From the NCBI GenBank assembly GCA_964568735.1, contig CAZMRF010000046.1:1-39600 (forward strand): a stretch of DNA of 39,600 nt, read 5' to 3'. Of the stretch, positions 1 to 6,963 are shown piece by piece. The notes below the pieces were generated by a model, which made no database searches, was not told the origin of the DNA, and saw only the letters and a list, made by a program, of their open reading frames with translations. The number at the start of each line of letters is the position of its first letter. Positions within the stretch are counted from its first letter, which is position 1. The position numbers and the translations under genes are program-made. The DNA is from CAZMRF01 sp964568735. GTDB taxonomy: Bacteria > Acidobacteriota > Polarisedimenticolia > JACPZX01.

Positions 1-47
1 CCACCAGGATCTGGCTCGGGCCATCGGCTACCCCACCAAGTAGGTCC
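1..47 (-). other. start of a further gene cassette (cut by window edge)
   Basis: These bases lie beyond the recombination core of the leftmost attC site, so in an integron array they should be the beginning of the next cassette on the minus strand. Too little is present to define a gene. The call rests only on the attC site next to it. Confidence 0.35.
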
Positions 48-143
48 GTCCAACGCTCGGCGTAAGCCGCGGCGGGCGAAGGCTGCCATGGACCCCAGCA
101 CCCAGCTTGCCCGGCCGCCGTCGGCTTCATGCCGTTGTTCGGC
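48..143 (-). other. attC-like integron recombination site (attC3)
   Basis: Read on the minus strand, the site opens with GCCGAAC and closes with GTTGGAC. The closing core fits the GTTRRRY consensus exactly; the opening one has one departure from RYYYAAC. Inside are two imperfectly complementary arms, AAGCCGACGGCGG and CCGCCGCGGCTT, which pair except for one extrahelical A, as in folded attC hairpins. It begins 2 nt after the stop codon of the preceding gene, the normal cassette layout. Its size of 96 bp is typical. Confidence 0.82.
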
Positions 144-145
144 GG

Positions 146-610
146 CTAGGGTGAGACACCTGCGACCTCGGCCAGCTTGCTGAGCACCCGTTGACACGCA
201 TCGCTCAAGAGTCCACTGTGGCCGGCTCGAAGACTGGACGCTTCGTGAACCAGGAAGTTCCTGTATTCGACGGCCAGAGTGAATAAGTCCCAGTCGTGCG
301 GCCCGAACAGGTCGCTCGGTGTCGTGCATTGGGCTGGCGCGATGTGGTCGGTTAGGAGGCGCACGGCGTTCAAGAACCGAAGCGAGGGGTATGCAGCCTC
401 AGCCGTGGCCCCCTTCCGGCGCTCGAGATCAAGAGCTACGGATCGGGCAAACCCCTCGACCGCGCCAACTTGCAGGATCAACCGGTTCACCGTGCTCGTA
501 GGGTTCGTCAGCCGGTCGCGTGCGACCTTGTAGCGTTGCGCGGGCGTGGCCCGGAGATAAAGCTGGCGCAACTCGTCGAGGCGAGCACGCATTGCCTGGA
601 TCTCGCTCAT
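146..610 (-). CDS. cassette-encoded HEPN-like protein (hypothetical)
   Basis: A 154-residue, mostly helical protein carried in an integron cassette. I start it at the ATG at 608-610, which has GGAGG about 6 nt upstream. The frame stays open 68 codons further upstream, but that part is a translation of the attC site at 627-725 and is unlikely to be protein. Near the C-terminus is EYRNFLVHE: Arg117 followed by a polar Asn, then His122, which matches the RX4H motif of HEPN-type ribonucleases, several of which are toxins or defence effectors. The HEPN reading is inference from one motif and the helical context. No partner antitoxin gene is visible in the cassette, and the stop codon sits directly against the attC site. 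The alternative is a plain hypothetical helical protein. Confidence 0.72.
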   Translation of the reverse strand: MSEIQAMRARLDELRQLYLRATPAQRYKVARDRLTNPTSTVNRLILQVGAVEGFARSVALDLERRKGATAEAAYPSLRFLNAVRLLTDHIAPAQCTTPSDLFGPHDWDLFTLAVEYRNFLVHEASSLRAGHSGLLSDACQRVLSKLAEVAGVSP

Positions 611-626
611 TTCGGCTCCTCCGTCC

Positions 627-725
627 GCCGAGCGCTCGGCGTAAGCCGCAGCGAGCGAAACAGGACGTTCTTTGTCCAGGGATCGCGCGGCCGCGGCCAC
701 CGTCGCCTGCTTACCGTTGTTCGGC
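627..725 (-). other. degenerate attC-like site (attC2)
   Basis: On the minus strand the site begins with GCCGAAC and the same AACGG spacer as attC3. It ends with CTTACGCCGAGC, shared with attC3, followed by GCTCGGC where GTTCGGC or GTTRRRY is expected. The GTT triplet, which is needed for strand exchange, is thus GCT. The internal arms also pair less well than in the two neighbouring sites. It is likely a decayed attC that has fused its two flanking cassettes into one mobile unit. Confidence 0.68.
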
Positions 726-758
726 GGGGCCACACTGGGCACTCTGCCCAAGTGTGGA

Positions 759-1118
759 TCATGAGGCCGAGGGGATGCGGCGTGAAACGAACTTGGCTGA
801 ATAGACTCCTTCATAGAGATAAATCACCCTGTAGCGCTCGCGAGGTGCAATGGGTAGGAAGAATACACTGAACCACCTTCTCGAAACCACGGATCCGCAG
901 GTCGAACAGGTCTGAGGATTCCAGCAACGGCGAAGAGTGGTTCCTATTCCGTTGAAGCTCGTCGTACCTCCGCATGTTTCGTCCGTGCTCTGGGCTACAC
1001 AGATCCCGCAAAAGACAGGAGGATCGGCCTGGAGAACGCACTTCGAGGAGCAGTACCTCTTGCCGCGGCGATTCACACCCCCGAAGAAGCGAACACCGCA
1101 GGCCGGGCATTGCACCAT
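759..1118 (-). CDS. cassette-encoded zinc-ribbon protein
   Basis: A 119-residue protein filling the second cassette. It starts at the ATG at 1116-1118 and ends 33 nt before attC2. The N-terminus has CPACG, then CSSKC and CGIC, a treble-clef or zinc-ribbon arrangement of about eight cysteines. The C-terminal half has CSTCG followed by RRWFSVFFLPIAP, which closely resembles a common small zinc-ribbon family in which a CxxCG knuckle precedes an FFxPLxP segment. No catalytic domain is visible. The function is unknown; metal-stabilised binding or membrane association are possible. It is carried on the minus strand like its neighbours. A longer overlapping frame (to about 1371) only reads through the attC1 site and is not credible. 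Confidence 0.7.
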   Translation of the reverse strand: MVQCPACGVRFFGGVNRRGKRYCSSKCVLQADPPVFCGICVAQSTDETCGGTTSFNGIGTTLRRCWNPQTCSTCGSVVSRRWFSVFFLPIAPRERYRVIYLYEGVYSAKFVSRRIPSAS

Positions 1119-1141
1119 TCAAGCGCCTCCAGTAGGCGTCC

Positions 1142-1238
1142 GCCGAACGCCCCGCATAACCCGCGGCAGGCGCCGTACTACCTCTCACTCTACCTCGATG
1201 CCCACGCGCCTGCCGTCGGGTTGATGCGGTTGTTCGGC
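1142..1238 (-). other. attC-like integron recombination site (attC1)
   Basis: On the minus strand the cores are GCCGAAC and GTTCGGC, each one base off the consensus. The inner arms AACCCGACGGCAGGCGC and GCGCCTGCCGCGGGTT are complementary over 16 bp with a single extrahelical A in the same relative place as in attC3. Length is 97 bp. It is the best-folding of the three sites and separates cassette 1 (next to the integrase) from cassette 2. Confidence 0.83.
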
Positions 1239-1367
1239 ACCGTCTTGCGATTGCAGGATGACCGGCAGGCCAGAGAGCCGCGAGATGACCGTTGTTGGTA
1301 GGTGAGCGAGCAAGAGACGAAGGTCTCGGGCGGAGGGGAAGCCCTGCCGCTGCCAAGTCTGCCGAAG

Positions 1368-1706
1368 TCACGACTCTGCCTGCTGACTCGTGCAGAAGTC
1401 GAGCGCACCCGCGAGATGCTCGAGAACATCAGGGGGAACGCTCTCTCGCTTGATGATGCCCGAAACGATCGCCTGGGCCACGCCAAACTTCATGAGGTGG
1501 CGCTCGTACTTGCGGGAAAGTTCGCGCGCGGGACCCTGATGGAAGGCGTGGATTCGTTCAAGGATGTCGTCGCTCTGGGCCTTGCCCGACTTCCAGGCCT
1601 CGAATGCCTCGGCCAGCGGTACCAGAGCACGGCGGAGTTCTTCCTGATAGGCCGTTTCGGCAAGCTCGCGTAGGGCTCGGCTCACCCGTTTCGGTACTTC
1701 ATTCAC
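1368..1706 (-). CDS. first-cassette hypothetical protein
   Basis: A 112-residue protein in the cassette next to the integron platform. The start is taken as the GTG at 1704-1706 because GGAGGAG lies 4 nt upstream and the attI-like core is only 18 nt away. An upstream ATG at 1736 would place the start on the far side of the recombination core. The protein is highly charged and helical, contains the segment IHAFHQGPARELSRKYE, and ends in acidic residues. It resembles a widespread small family of unknown function, but I cannot assign a role. About 130 nt separate its stop from attC1, longer than usual, with no second gene that I can support. Confidence 0.66.
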   Translation of the reverse strand: MNEVPKRVSRALRELAETAYQEELRRALVPLAEAFEAWKSGKAQSDDILERIHAFHQGPARELSRKYERHLMKFGVAQAIVSGIIKRESVPPDVLEHLAGALDFCTSQQAES

Positions 1707-1724
1707 GCAACTCCTCCTTCGTGT

Positions 1725-1731
1725 GCCGAAC
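1725..1731 (-). other. probable attI insertion core
   Basis: On the minus strand the 7-mer GTTCGGC is identical to the attC1 core. It lies between the integrase gene and the first cassette gene, just upstream of the latter's ribosome binding site. In integrons the first cassette begins inside such a core, so this is the likely attI crossover point. No attC-like arms surround it, as expected for attI. Confidence 0.55.
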
Positions 1732-1874
1732 TGCAAATGGTCAGAACTCCGTATGGGAATACGCGGCGGGAGAGTGCCCGGTAGGCACGCATCACGGTCT
1801 CCTCCGAGGTGTGAATCTGGACCAAATGCCCCGCCAAACCTCGGCCTTCATTCTGACACGCCCTGCGTCGTATT

Positions 1875-1906
1875 GGCATACGCGGCGAGAATCTGTCGCG
1901 TATGCC
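1875..1906. promoter_or_regulatory. perfect 10-bp inverted repeat between intI and the cassettes
   Basis: GGCATACGCG (1875-1884) and CGCGTATGCC (1897-1906) are exact complements with a 12-nt spacer. A further partial copy, AATACGCGGCG, lies near 1756. The 297-nt stretch between the integrase stop (2028) and the attI-like core holds no gene I can support, so these repeats may be integrase accessory sites, an operator or a transcript hairpin. Confidence 0.4.
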
Positions 1907-2027
1907 TGAACCGTATCCTGGCCTGCATCCTCGGCCGAGCATCTTCGGCTCCACAGCCTTGGGCCGAGTGGTGCGTCCCGCGTAGCGTAACCTGGCTCGC
2001 CGTCGAGCAGCCATCCCTCCGCTTCCG

Positions 2028-3179
2028 TCATACTTCGAACATCCGATCCGCGGGGCTACGTACGGCGCCCCAGCCCCTGTTCAGGACATGCGTGTAGATC
2101 ATCGTCGTGGAAACGTCGCTGTGGCCCAGCAGCTCCTGGACTGTCCTGATGTCGTAGCCGTCCTCCAGCAGATGCGTCGCGAAGGAGTGTCTCAGGGTGT
2201 GGCATGAGGCCGGCTTGGCCAACCCGGCTCTCTGGACGGCGGACCGGAACGCTCTCTGCAAGACGGATTCGTGAAGGTGGTGGCGCCGCCGCTCGCCGGT
2301 CTCTCGATCGATGTACTGGCGCGTCGCAGGGAAGACCCACTGCCAGCCCCACTCGCGCCCTGCACTGGGGTACTTGCGGCTCAGGGCCATGGGCATCTCC
2401 ACCCAACCGCCGCCCTCTTCGAGATCGCGGCCGTGCTGGCCCCTCGTTCTGTCGAGGTGCCGGCGCAAGTTCAATCGTGTGGATCCCGGAAGCAGCGTCA
2501 CTCGGTCTTTCTGGCCCTTGCCGGAACGGACGACAATTTGCCGCGATCCTAGATCGAGGTCCTTGACGCGCAGCCTGCAACACTCGAGGAGTCTGAGGCC
2601 CGCCCCGTAGAGGAGCGTGGCCATCAGCCTCGGCACGCCCTCCATCCCATTGAGCACGGATCGGACCTCTTCGCGGCTCAGCACAAGCGGGAGCCGTCGG
2701 GGCTTCTTCGCGCGTACCAGCTCGCCGAGCCATGGCAGATCCTGTCCGAGGACGTTGCGGTAGAGGAAGACCAGGGCGTTCAACGCCTGGGTCTGCGTCG
2801 AGGCGCTCACCTTGCGGGTCACGGCCAGCCAGCTCAGGAAGGCCGTCACCTCCGCGGCCCCCATCAGCGAGGGGTGTTGCTTGTGGTGGAACAGGATGAA
2901 CCGGCGGATCCATCCCGCGTAGGCCTCCTCGGTGCGCCGGCTGTAGTGGCGGGCCCGGATGGCGCTGTGGACTTCGTCGAGCAGGTGGCCGCGAGCCGGG
3001 GCGGCAACCTGACCCGCTGCTCCGGGAAGGGAGGGCGACGTGCTGCCGGCAGGCACGGCACGGCGAGCGAAGGCTCGTTGCCGGTCTGAATCAGTCTCGA
3101 GATCCCCGGCGGGATGAGGCGGCTCGGGCTCCGGGAGCGGTGCGGGAGATGAAGGCGGGCGACGGTCCCCTGAGGACAT
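2028..3179 (-). CDS. intI: integron integrase (tyrosine recombinase IntI)
   Basis: Catalyses site-specific recombination between attI and attC sites to insert and excise gene cassettes. The 383-residue product has an N-terminal core-binding domain (about 64-150; RHYSRRTEEAYAGWIRRFILFH is typical, split here by my numbering) and a catalytic domain with Arg196, His327-x-x-Arg330, His353 and the nucleophile Tyr362. Residues about 260-285, including ALSRKYPSAGREWGWQW, are the extra helix region found in IntI and absent from XerC/XerD. The first 63 residues are a Pro/Arg-rich extension beyond the usual IntI N-terminus, so the true start could be an internal codon. The gene is transcribed toward attI and on the same strand as the cassettes, opposite to class 1 integrons. 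No LexA box is obvious upstream. Confidence 0.93.
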   Translation of the reverse strand: MSSGDRRPPSSPAPLPEPEPPHPAGDLETDSDRQRAFARRAVPAGSTSPSLPGAAGQVAAPARGHLLDEVHSAIRARHYSRRTEEAYAGWIRRFILFHHKQHPSLMGAAEVTAFLSWLAVTRKVSASTQTQALNALVFLYRNVLGQDLPWLGELVRAKKPRRLPLVLSREEVRSVLNGMEGVPRLMATLLYGAGLRLLECCRLRVKDLDLGSRQIVVRSGKGQKDRVTLLPGSTRLNLRRHLDRTRGQHGRDLEEGGGWVEMPMALSRKYPSAGREWGWQWVFPATRQYIDRETGERRRHHLHESVLQRAFRSAVQRAGLAKPASCHTLRHSFATHLLEDGYDIRTVQELLGHSDVSTTMIYTHVLNRGWGAVRSPADRMFEV

Positions 3180-3436
3180 GATGGCCTCGAGCAGCGACCG
3201 GGCCGGAGAGATTTCAGCCGGCGCGGCTGCCGCGGAAGTCCTGGCGGGGAGCGATCGATGGTCAGACTACGCCCGCCGCAGCCATACCGTCAAGAGATTT
3301 TGCTGGACTGGCGGTGTCCGGCGCCGCAGCGCGACTCCAAGGAAGCGGTGATACCATCGCCCACGGCGTGGCCGGAGCGCCTCGGGCCAGCTCACTCCGG
3401 AGCCCCGGCTCGCAGACCCCGAGCGCCGAGAATCCA

Positions 3437-5143
3437 ATGACCGTCTCCCGCGAGTCTGACTCCCTGCCCGCATTCCCCGACCGCTTCAACCTGGCCCGCT
3501 GGCTCCTCGATGCCCGCGTGGAGGAGGGGCGCGGCGGCAGGCCGGCGGTCTATGTGGGTGAGGAGTGCTGGAGCTACGCGGAGGTGCAGTCGCTGGCGAA
3601 CCGCGCCGCCCACGCCCTGCGCGACCTCGACGTGACGCCCGAGAGCCGGGTCCTGCTCGCCCTCCCGGACGGAATCGAATTCGTCGCGGCCTGGTTCGGC
3701 ACGCTCAAGCTGGGCGCGGTCTTCGCCATGGCCAACACGATCCTCCCCGAGGAGGCCTACGCCTACTACCTCGAGTACACGCGCGCTCCCGTGGCGGTCA
3801 TCCACGAAGACCTGCTCCCGAAGTTCGCCGGCCTCATGGGAAAGGCGCGCTTCCTCAGTAAGCTGCTCGTCGTGGAAGCGGAGGGCGGAGATCGGAGCGT
3901 GGTCGCGCAGAGCCATCACGCAGCCGACGTAGTCGGGGGAATGGGCAAGGCCCGCGATCTTCCCGCGGCGCTCCGGGGCCGCGTCGCTTGGTTCCACGAG
4001 ACGCTTGCGGGCCGCCCGGACCGCTTCGACACCTTCGATACCCACCGTGACGACGTGGCGGGCTGGCTCTTCACCTCCGGCTCCACGGGCGACCCGAAGG
4101 CGGCCGTCCACTCCCACGAGGAGTTCGCCTTCAACGTCGAGACCTACGCGAAGCGCGTGGTCGGCTACCGCGAGTCGGACCTCACGGTCTCGGTCCCGAA
4201 GCTCTTCTTCGGCTACGCCACGGGGACGAACCTGATTTTCCCCTTCGCCGCCGGGGGCGCCACGGCGCTCTTTCCGGATCGCTCCACACCCGAGCGGATC
4301 TTCGAGATGATCGAGCGCCACCGCCCGACCATCCTCACCTCCGTCCCGACGATGATCAACGCCATGCTCCAGGTGCCGGGAGCCGCCGCGAAAGATCTCT
4401 CCTGCCTGCGCGCCTGCCTCTCCGCGGGCGAGGCGCTCCCGGTGGAGCTGTACCACCGCTGGGTCGAGACCTTCGGCGTGGAGGTTCTGGACGGGATCGG
4501 CTCGGCGGAGATGTTCCACATCTATATCAGCGGCTCTCCGGGCGAGGTCGTCCCCGGCTCGCTCGGAAGGATCGTCCCGGGCTACGAGGCGCGCCTCGTC
4601 GGCCCCGACGGAGCGGACGTGCCTCCGGGCGGCACAGGCACGCTCTGGATCCGCGGCGGCTCGACGGCACGGGGCTACTGGCTCGACCGGGAGAAGTCGC
4701 GCCACACCTTCCGCGGCGACTGGTGCGTCACGGGAGATCAGTTCCGCGTCGACGAGCGGGGCTACTTCTGGTACGGCGGCCGCACCGACGACCTTCTCAA
4801 GGTCTCGGGGATCTTCGTCACGCCGCTCGAGATCGAGGACTGCCTCTACGGCCACGAGGCGGTCCGCGACGTCTGTGTCGTGGGCGCCGAGGACTCCGAG
4901 GGGCTGACGCGCCCGCGAGCCTACGTCACGCTCAAGGAGGGCCACCTGCCGGGCCGCGACCTGGCGCTGCAGCTCAAGGAGCTGGCCAAGGAGAAGCTGG
5001 CTCCCTACAAATACCCCCGATGGTTCTGCTTCGTGGAGGAGCTGCCGCGCAACGATCGAGGCAAGGTGCAGCGCAAGCTCATCCGCGAAGGCTTCCCCCT
5101 CACCCCGCTCTGCGACGAGATCGACGTTGGATCGAGACGCTGA
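3437..5143 (+). CDS. benzoate-CoA ligase family protein (AMP-forming)
   Basis: Activates a carboxylic, probably aromatic, acid to its CoA thioester through an acyl-adenylate. The 568-residue protein has the adenylate-forming hallmarks in order: TSGSTGDPKAAVHSH near residue 213 (phosphate loop), DGIGSAEMFHIYIS (A5-type motif that contacts adenine and substrate), TGDQFRVDERGYFWYGGRTDD (A7/A8) and the C-terminal catalytic lysine in NDRGKVQRK near 543. The SAEMFHIYIS variant is characteristic of the benzoate/4-hydroxybenzoate-CoA ligase group. I start at ATG 3437, before the sequence typical of the family; an upstream in-frame ATG at 3314 would add unconserved residues. No ribosome binding site is clear. 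No ring-cleavage genes are nearby, so the exact substrate is open. Confidence 0.87.
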   Translation: MTVSRESDSLPAFPDRFNLARWLLDARVEEGRGGRPAVYVGEECWSYAEVQSLANRAAHALRDLDVTPESRVLLALPDGIEFVAAWFGTLKLGAVFAMANTILPEEAYAYYLEYTRAPVAVIHEDLLPKFAGLMGKARFLSKLLVVEAEGGDRSVVAQSHHAADVVGGMGKARDLPAALRGRVAWFHETLAGRPDRFDTFDTHRDDVAGWLFTSGSTGDPKAAVHSHEEFAFNVETYAKRVVGYRESDLTVSVPKLFFGYATGTNLIFPFAAGGATALFPDRSTPERIFEMIERHRPTILTSVPTMINAMLQVPGAAAKDLSCLRACLSAGEALPVELYHRWVETFGVEVLDGIGSAEMFHIYISGSPGEVVPGSLGRIVPGYEARLVGPDGADVPPGGTGTLWIRGGSTARGYWLDREKSRHTFRGDWCVTGDQFRVDERGYFWYGGRTDDLLKVSGIFVTPLEIEDCLYGHEAVRDVCVVGAEDSEGLTRPRAYVTLKEGHLPGRDLALQLKELAKEKLAPYKYPRWFCFVEELPRNDRGKVQRKLIREGFPLTPLCDEIDVGSRR

Positions 5144-5145
5144 CA

Positions 5146-5264
5146 TGCGGTGCAGGGCGAAGGGTCGCCCGGAGCGTATGTCTGGAGTCCGGGCCAGGTG
5201 CTTCATCAAGGTGTCGCGTGACAACGGACGGAAGTAGGAGCGCAGGGCGACGCTTCGCACCGCA
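5146..5264 (+). repeat. palindromic intergenic element R1
   Basis: Starts 2 nt after the CoA-ligase stop. It has box A, GGAGCGTATGTCTGGAG (5171-5187), and box B, AAGTAGGAGCGCA (5232-5244), with an inner stem GTCCG/CGGAC between them. The outer arms differ from the family consensus in sequence yet still pair with one another: TGCGGT, GCGAAG and GTCGCCC on the left against GGGCGAC, CTTCGC and ACCGCA on the right, with a 5-nt bulge. Confidence 0.82.
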
Positions 5265-5282
5265 CAACCCGGAGGCAGCACT

Positions 5283-6044
5283 GTGATCGCTGACGAAGTC
5301 TCCTTCGCACGCATGACCTGGCCCGAGGCCGAGGAGGCCGCCCGGCGCGGCGCCGCGCTCATCCTGCCGGTGGGCTCGGTCGAGCCCCACGGCCCTCACC
5401 TGCCCCTCGACACCGACGTCATCATCGCGGAGGCGATGGCCGAACGGGCCGCGCGGATGCTCCGCGCCGGGAGCGGCGAGGCCTGGGTGCTCCCATCGCT
5501 TCCCTTCTCCGTGACCGACTTCTCCGCCGGGTTCGGCGGGGCCATCTCGGTCGGCCCCGACGCGGTCTCGACGATCCTCACCGACGCCTGCGCCTCCCTG
5601 GCCCGGCAGGGCTTCAGGCGGATAGCGCTCGCGAACGCCCACCTCGAGCCGGGCCACCGGGAGTCCCTCCGCGCGTCCGTGGAGGCGGCGCGCCGCGCCT
5701 CGGGAGCCGACGTGGTCTTCCCCGATCTCACCTCGAAGCGCTGGGCGCGGATGCTCACCGAAGAGTTTCGATCTGGCGCCTGCCATGCCGGTCAGTTCGA
5801 GACCTCCATCGTCATGGCGAGGCAGCCGGCCGCCGTCCGCGAGGAGATCCGCCGCGGCCTCGCTCCGAACCCCATCAGCCTCTCGCGCAAAATCCGCGAC
5901 GGCGCCGCCACCTTCCGCGCGGCCGGGGGCCACCAGGCCTACTTCGGCAACCCCGCCGCAGCGACCGCCGAAGAGGGCCGCAGCACCATCGAAACCCTCG
6001 CCACCATCCTCGCCACCGCCATCCGGGAGGGCCGCTCCGAATAG
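5283..6044 (+). CDS. creatininase family amidohydrolase
   Basis: A 253-residue metal-dependent hydrolase of the creatininase/MftE fold. The start is GTG 5283, with GGAGG about 9 nt upstream. Family motifs are clear: LPVGSVEPHGPHLPLDTD near residues 29-46 supplies metal ligands (Glu, His, Asp), NAHLEPGHRES near 118 and CHAGQFETS near 165 complete the binuclear site. Members cleave creatinine, formamidopyrimidines or the mycofactocin precursor. None of the mycofactocin partner genes is visible here, so the substrate cannot be named. The gene stands between two copies of the palindromic element and is not in an obvious operon. Confidence 0.86.
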   Translation: MIADEVSFARMTWPEAEEAARRGAALILPVGSVEPHGPHLPLDTDVIIAEAMAERAARMLRAGSGEAWVLPSLPFSVTDFSAGFGGAISVGPDAVSTILTDACASLARQGFRRIALANAHLEPGHRESLRASVEAARRASGADVVFPDLTSKRWARMLTEEFRSGACHAGQFETSIVMARQPAAVREEIRRGLAPNPISLSRKIRDGAATFRAAGGHQAYFGNPAAATAEEGRSTIETLATILATAIREGRSE

Positions 6045-6151
6045 TCGCTTGCGAGGGCTGAGGAGTCGACCTACCGATGGTGAAGGGGCGGGAGCTGACA
6101 AGGTAGCCCGATGGGCTCCGAGCGCGGCTGGAGGCACCCGAAGTGCCGTCG

Positions 6152-6267
6152 GCGCGGGACGGAGGGTCGCCCGGAGCGTACGTCTGGAGCCCGGCTGCAA
6201 CCGCTCATCGTGTCGCAGCGTGGCACCGGGCGAAAGTAGGAGCGCAGGGCGACCCTCCGTCCCGCGC
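6152..6267 (+). repeat. palindromic intergenic element R2 (canonical)
   Basis: The 21-nt ends (6152-6172 and 6247-6267) are perfect inverted complements; the left one begins GCGCGGGACGGAGGG. Box A, GGAGCGTACGTCTGGAG, occupies 6173-6189 and box B ends at 6246. The inner hairpin is CCCGG/CCGGG extended by CTGC/GCAG. It lies 107 nt after the creatininase stop. Confidence 0.87.
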
Positions 6268-6290
6268 TGAGCATGCCCAACGAGAACGCT

Positions 6291-6320
6291 GCGCAGGGCG
6301 ATTGCCCTCCGTCCCGCGCT
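6291..6320 (+). repeat. orphan right half of the palindromic element
   Basis: The sequence GCGCAGGGCGATTGCCCTCC followed by GTCCCGCGCT repeats the right end of R2 with small changes, 24 nt downstream of it. No matching box A or left arm precedes it, so it is a truncated or duplicated end. Confidence 0.65.
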
Positions 6321-6348
6321 GGCCTCGGCCCCGCAACCGATGGGGTGC

Positions 6349-6354
6349 TACAAT
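6349..6354 (+). promoter_or_regulatory. possible -10 element upstream of bolA
   Basis: TACAAT lies 27 nt before the bolA start, in an otherwise GC-rich gap. I see no good -35 match, so this is a suggestion only. Confidence 0.35.
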
Positions 6355-6380
6355 CCCCGCTCTCCAGGAGGCACCACGAC

Positions 6381-6614
6381 GTGATCGCACCCGACCAGAT
6401 CCGCCAGAAAATCCTCGGCGCCCTGCCGGGAGCCGACGTCACCGTCCGCGACATGACCGGCACCGCCGATCACTACGAGGTCGTCGTGGTCAGCGGCGCC
6501 TTCACTGACAAGAGCCTCATCGAGCGCCACCGCATGGTCTACGCGCCGCTCCAGGATGTCCTGGGCGGGGCGCTTCACGCCCTCTCACTGAAAACCCTTG
6601 CCCCGGGCGAGTAA
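6381..6614 (+). CDS. BolA family protein
   Basis: A 77-residue BolA-like protein, the normal size of the short forms that pair with CGFS glutaredoxins in iron-sulfur cluster handling and iron sensing. The start is GTG 6381 with AGGAGG 9 nt upstream; a longer frame exists but runs back into the repeat. Typical BolA features are the alternating VTVRDMTGTADHYEVVVVSG strand region, a helix with SLIERHRMVY and the C-terminal GALHALSLKT strand. The glutaredoxin gene follows after 19 nt on the same strand, a pairing known from many bacteria and strong support for a joint role. Confidence 0.88.
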   Translation: MIAPDQIRQKILGALPGADVTVRDMTGTADHYEVVVVSGAFTDKSLIERHRMVYAPLQDVLGGALHALSLKTLAPGE

Positions 6615-6633
6615 CGCCCGCAGGAGTCCATCG

Positions 6634-6963
6634 ATGTCCGATCCCGTCATGGAAGCGATCAAGCAGGAGGTCGAGACGAACCCCGTCGTCATCTATATGA
6701 AGGGCACCGCCGACCGGCCCCAGTGCGGCTTCTCCGCCGCCGCGATCCAGGTGCTCCAATCCTACAAGGTCCCCGTCAAGGATGTGAACGTCCTGACGGA
6801 TCCCACCAAGATGCAGGCCGTGAAGGCCTTCTCGAGCTGGCCGACGATTCCGCAGATCTACATCGGTGGGAAGTTCGTCGGCGGCTGCGACATCCTCCGC
6901 GAGATGCACTCGAAGGGAGAGATCCAGCCTCTGCTCGACAAGGCCGGCATCAAGACGACCTGA
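6634..6963 (+). CDS. grxD: monothiol glutaredoxin (Grx4 / CGFS type)
   Basis: A 109-residue monothiol glutaredoxin. It binds a [2Fe-2S] cluster with glutathione, often as a heterodimer with BolA. The CGFS active site is at residues 31-34, preceded by MKGTADRPQ, the usual lead-in; WPTIPQIYIGGKFVGGCDI near 70-88 contains the cis-Pro and the glutathione-binding GG-C-D segment. The start is ATG 6634 with AGGAG upstream. It overlaps the convergent pseudouridine synthase gene by 14 nt at the 3' end. The full motif set makes the family call firm; the symbol follows the E. coli homologue. Confidence 0.93.
   Translation: MSDPVMEAIKQEVETNPVVIYMKGTADRPQCGFSAAAIQVLQSYKVPVKDVNVLTDPTKMQAVKAFSSWPTIPQIYIGGKFVGGCDILREMHSKGEIQPLLDKAGIKTT

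Noticed and set aside
811..1371. 186-codon minus-strand frame across attC1
   Set aside because: It is a translation of the recombination site and of another frame of the zinc-ribbon gene, without conserved content.
3392..5362. Long minus-strand frame of about 650 codons
   Set aside because: It lies opposite the CoA ligase gene, is rich in Arg/Ala/Glu, and has no family sequence; a GC-driven shadow.
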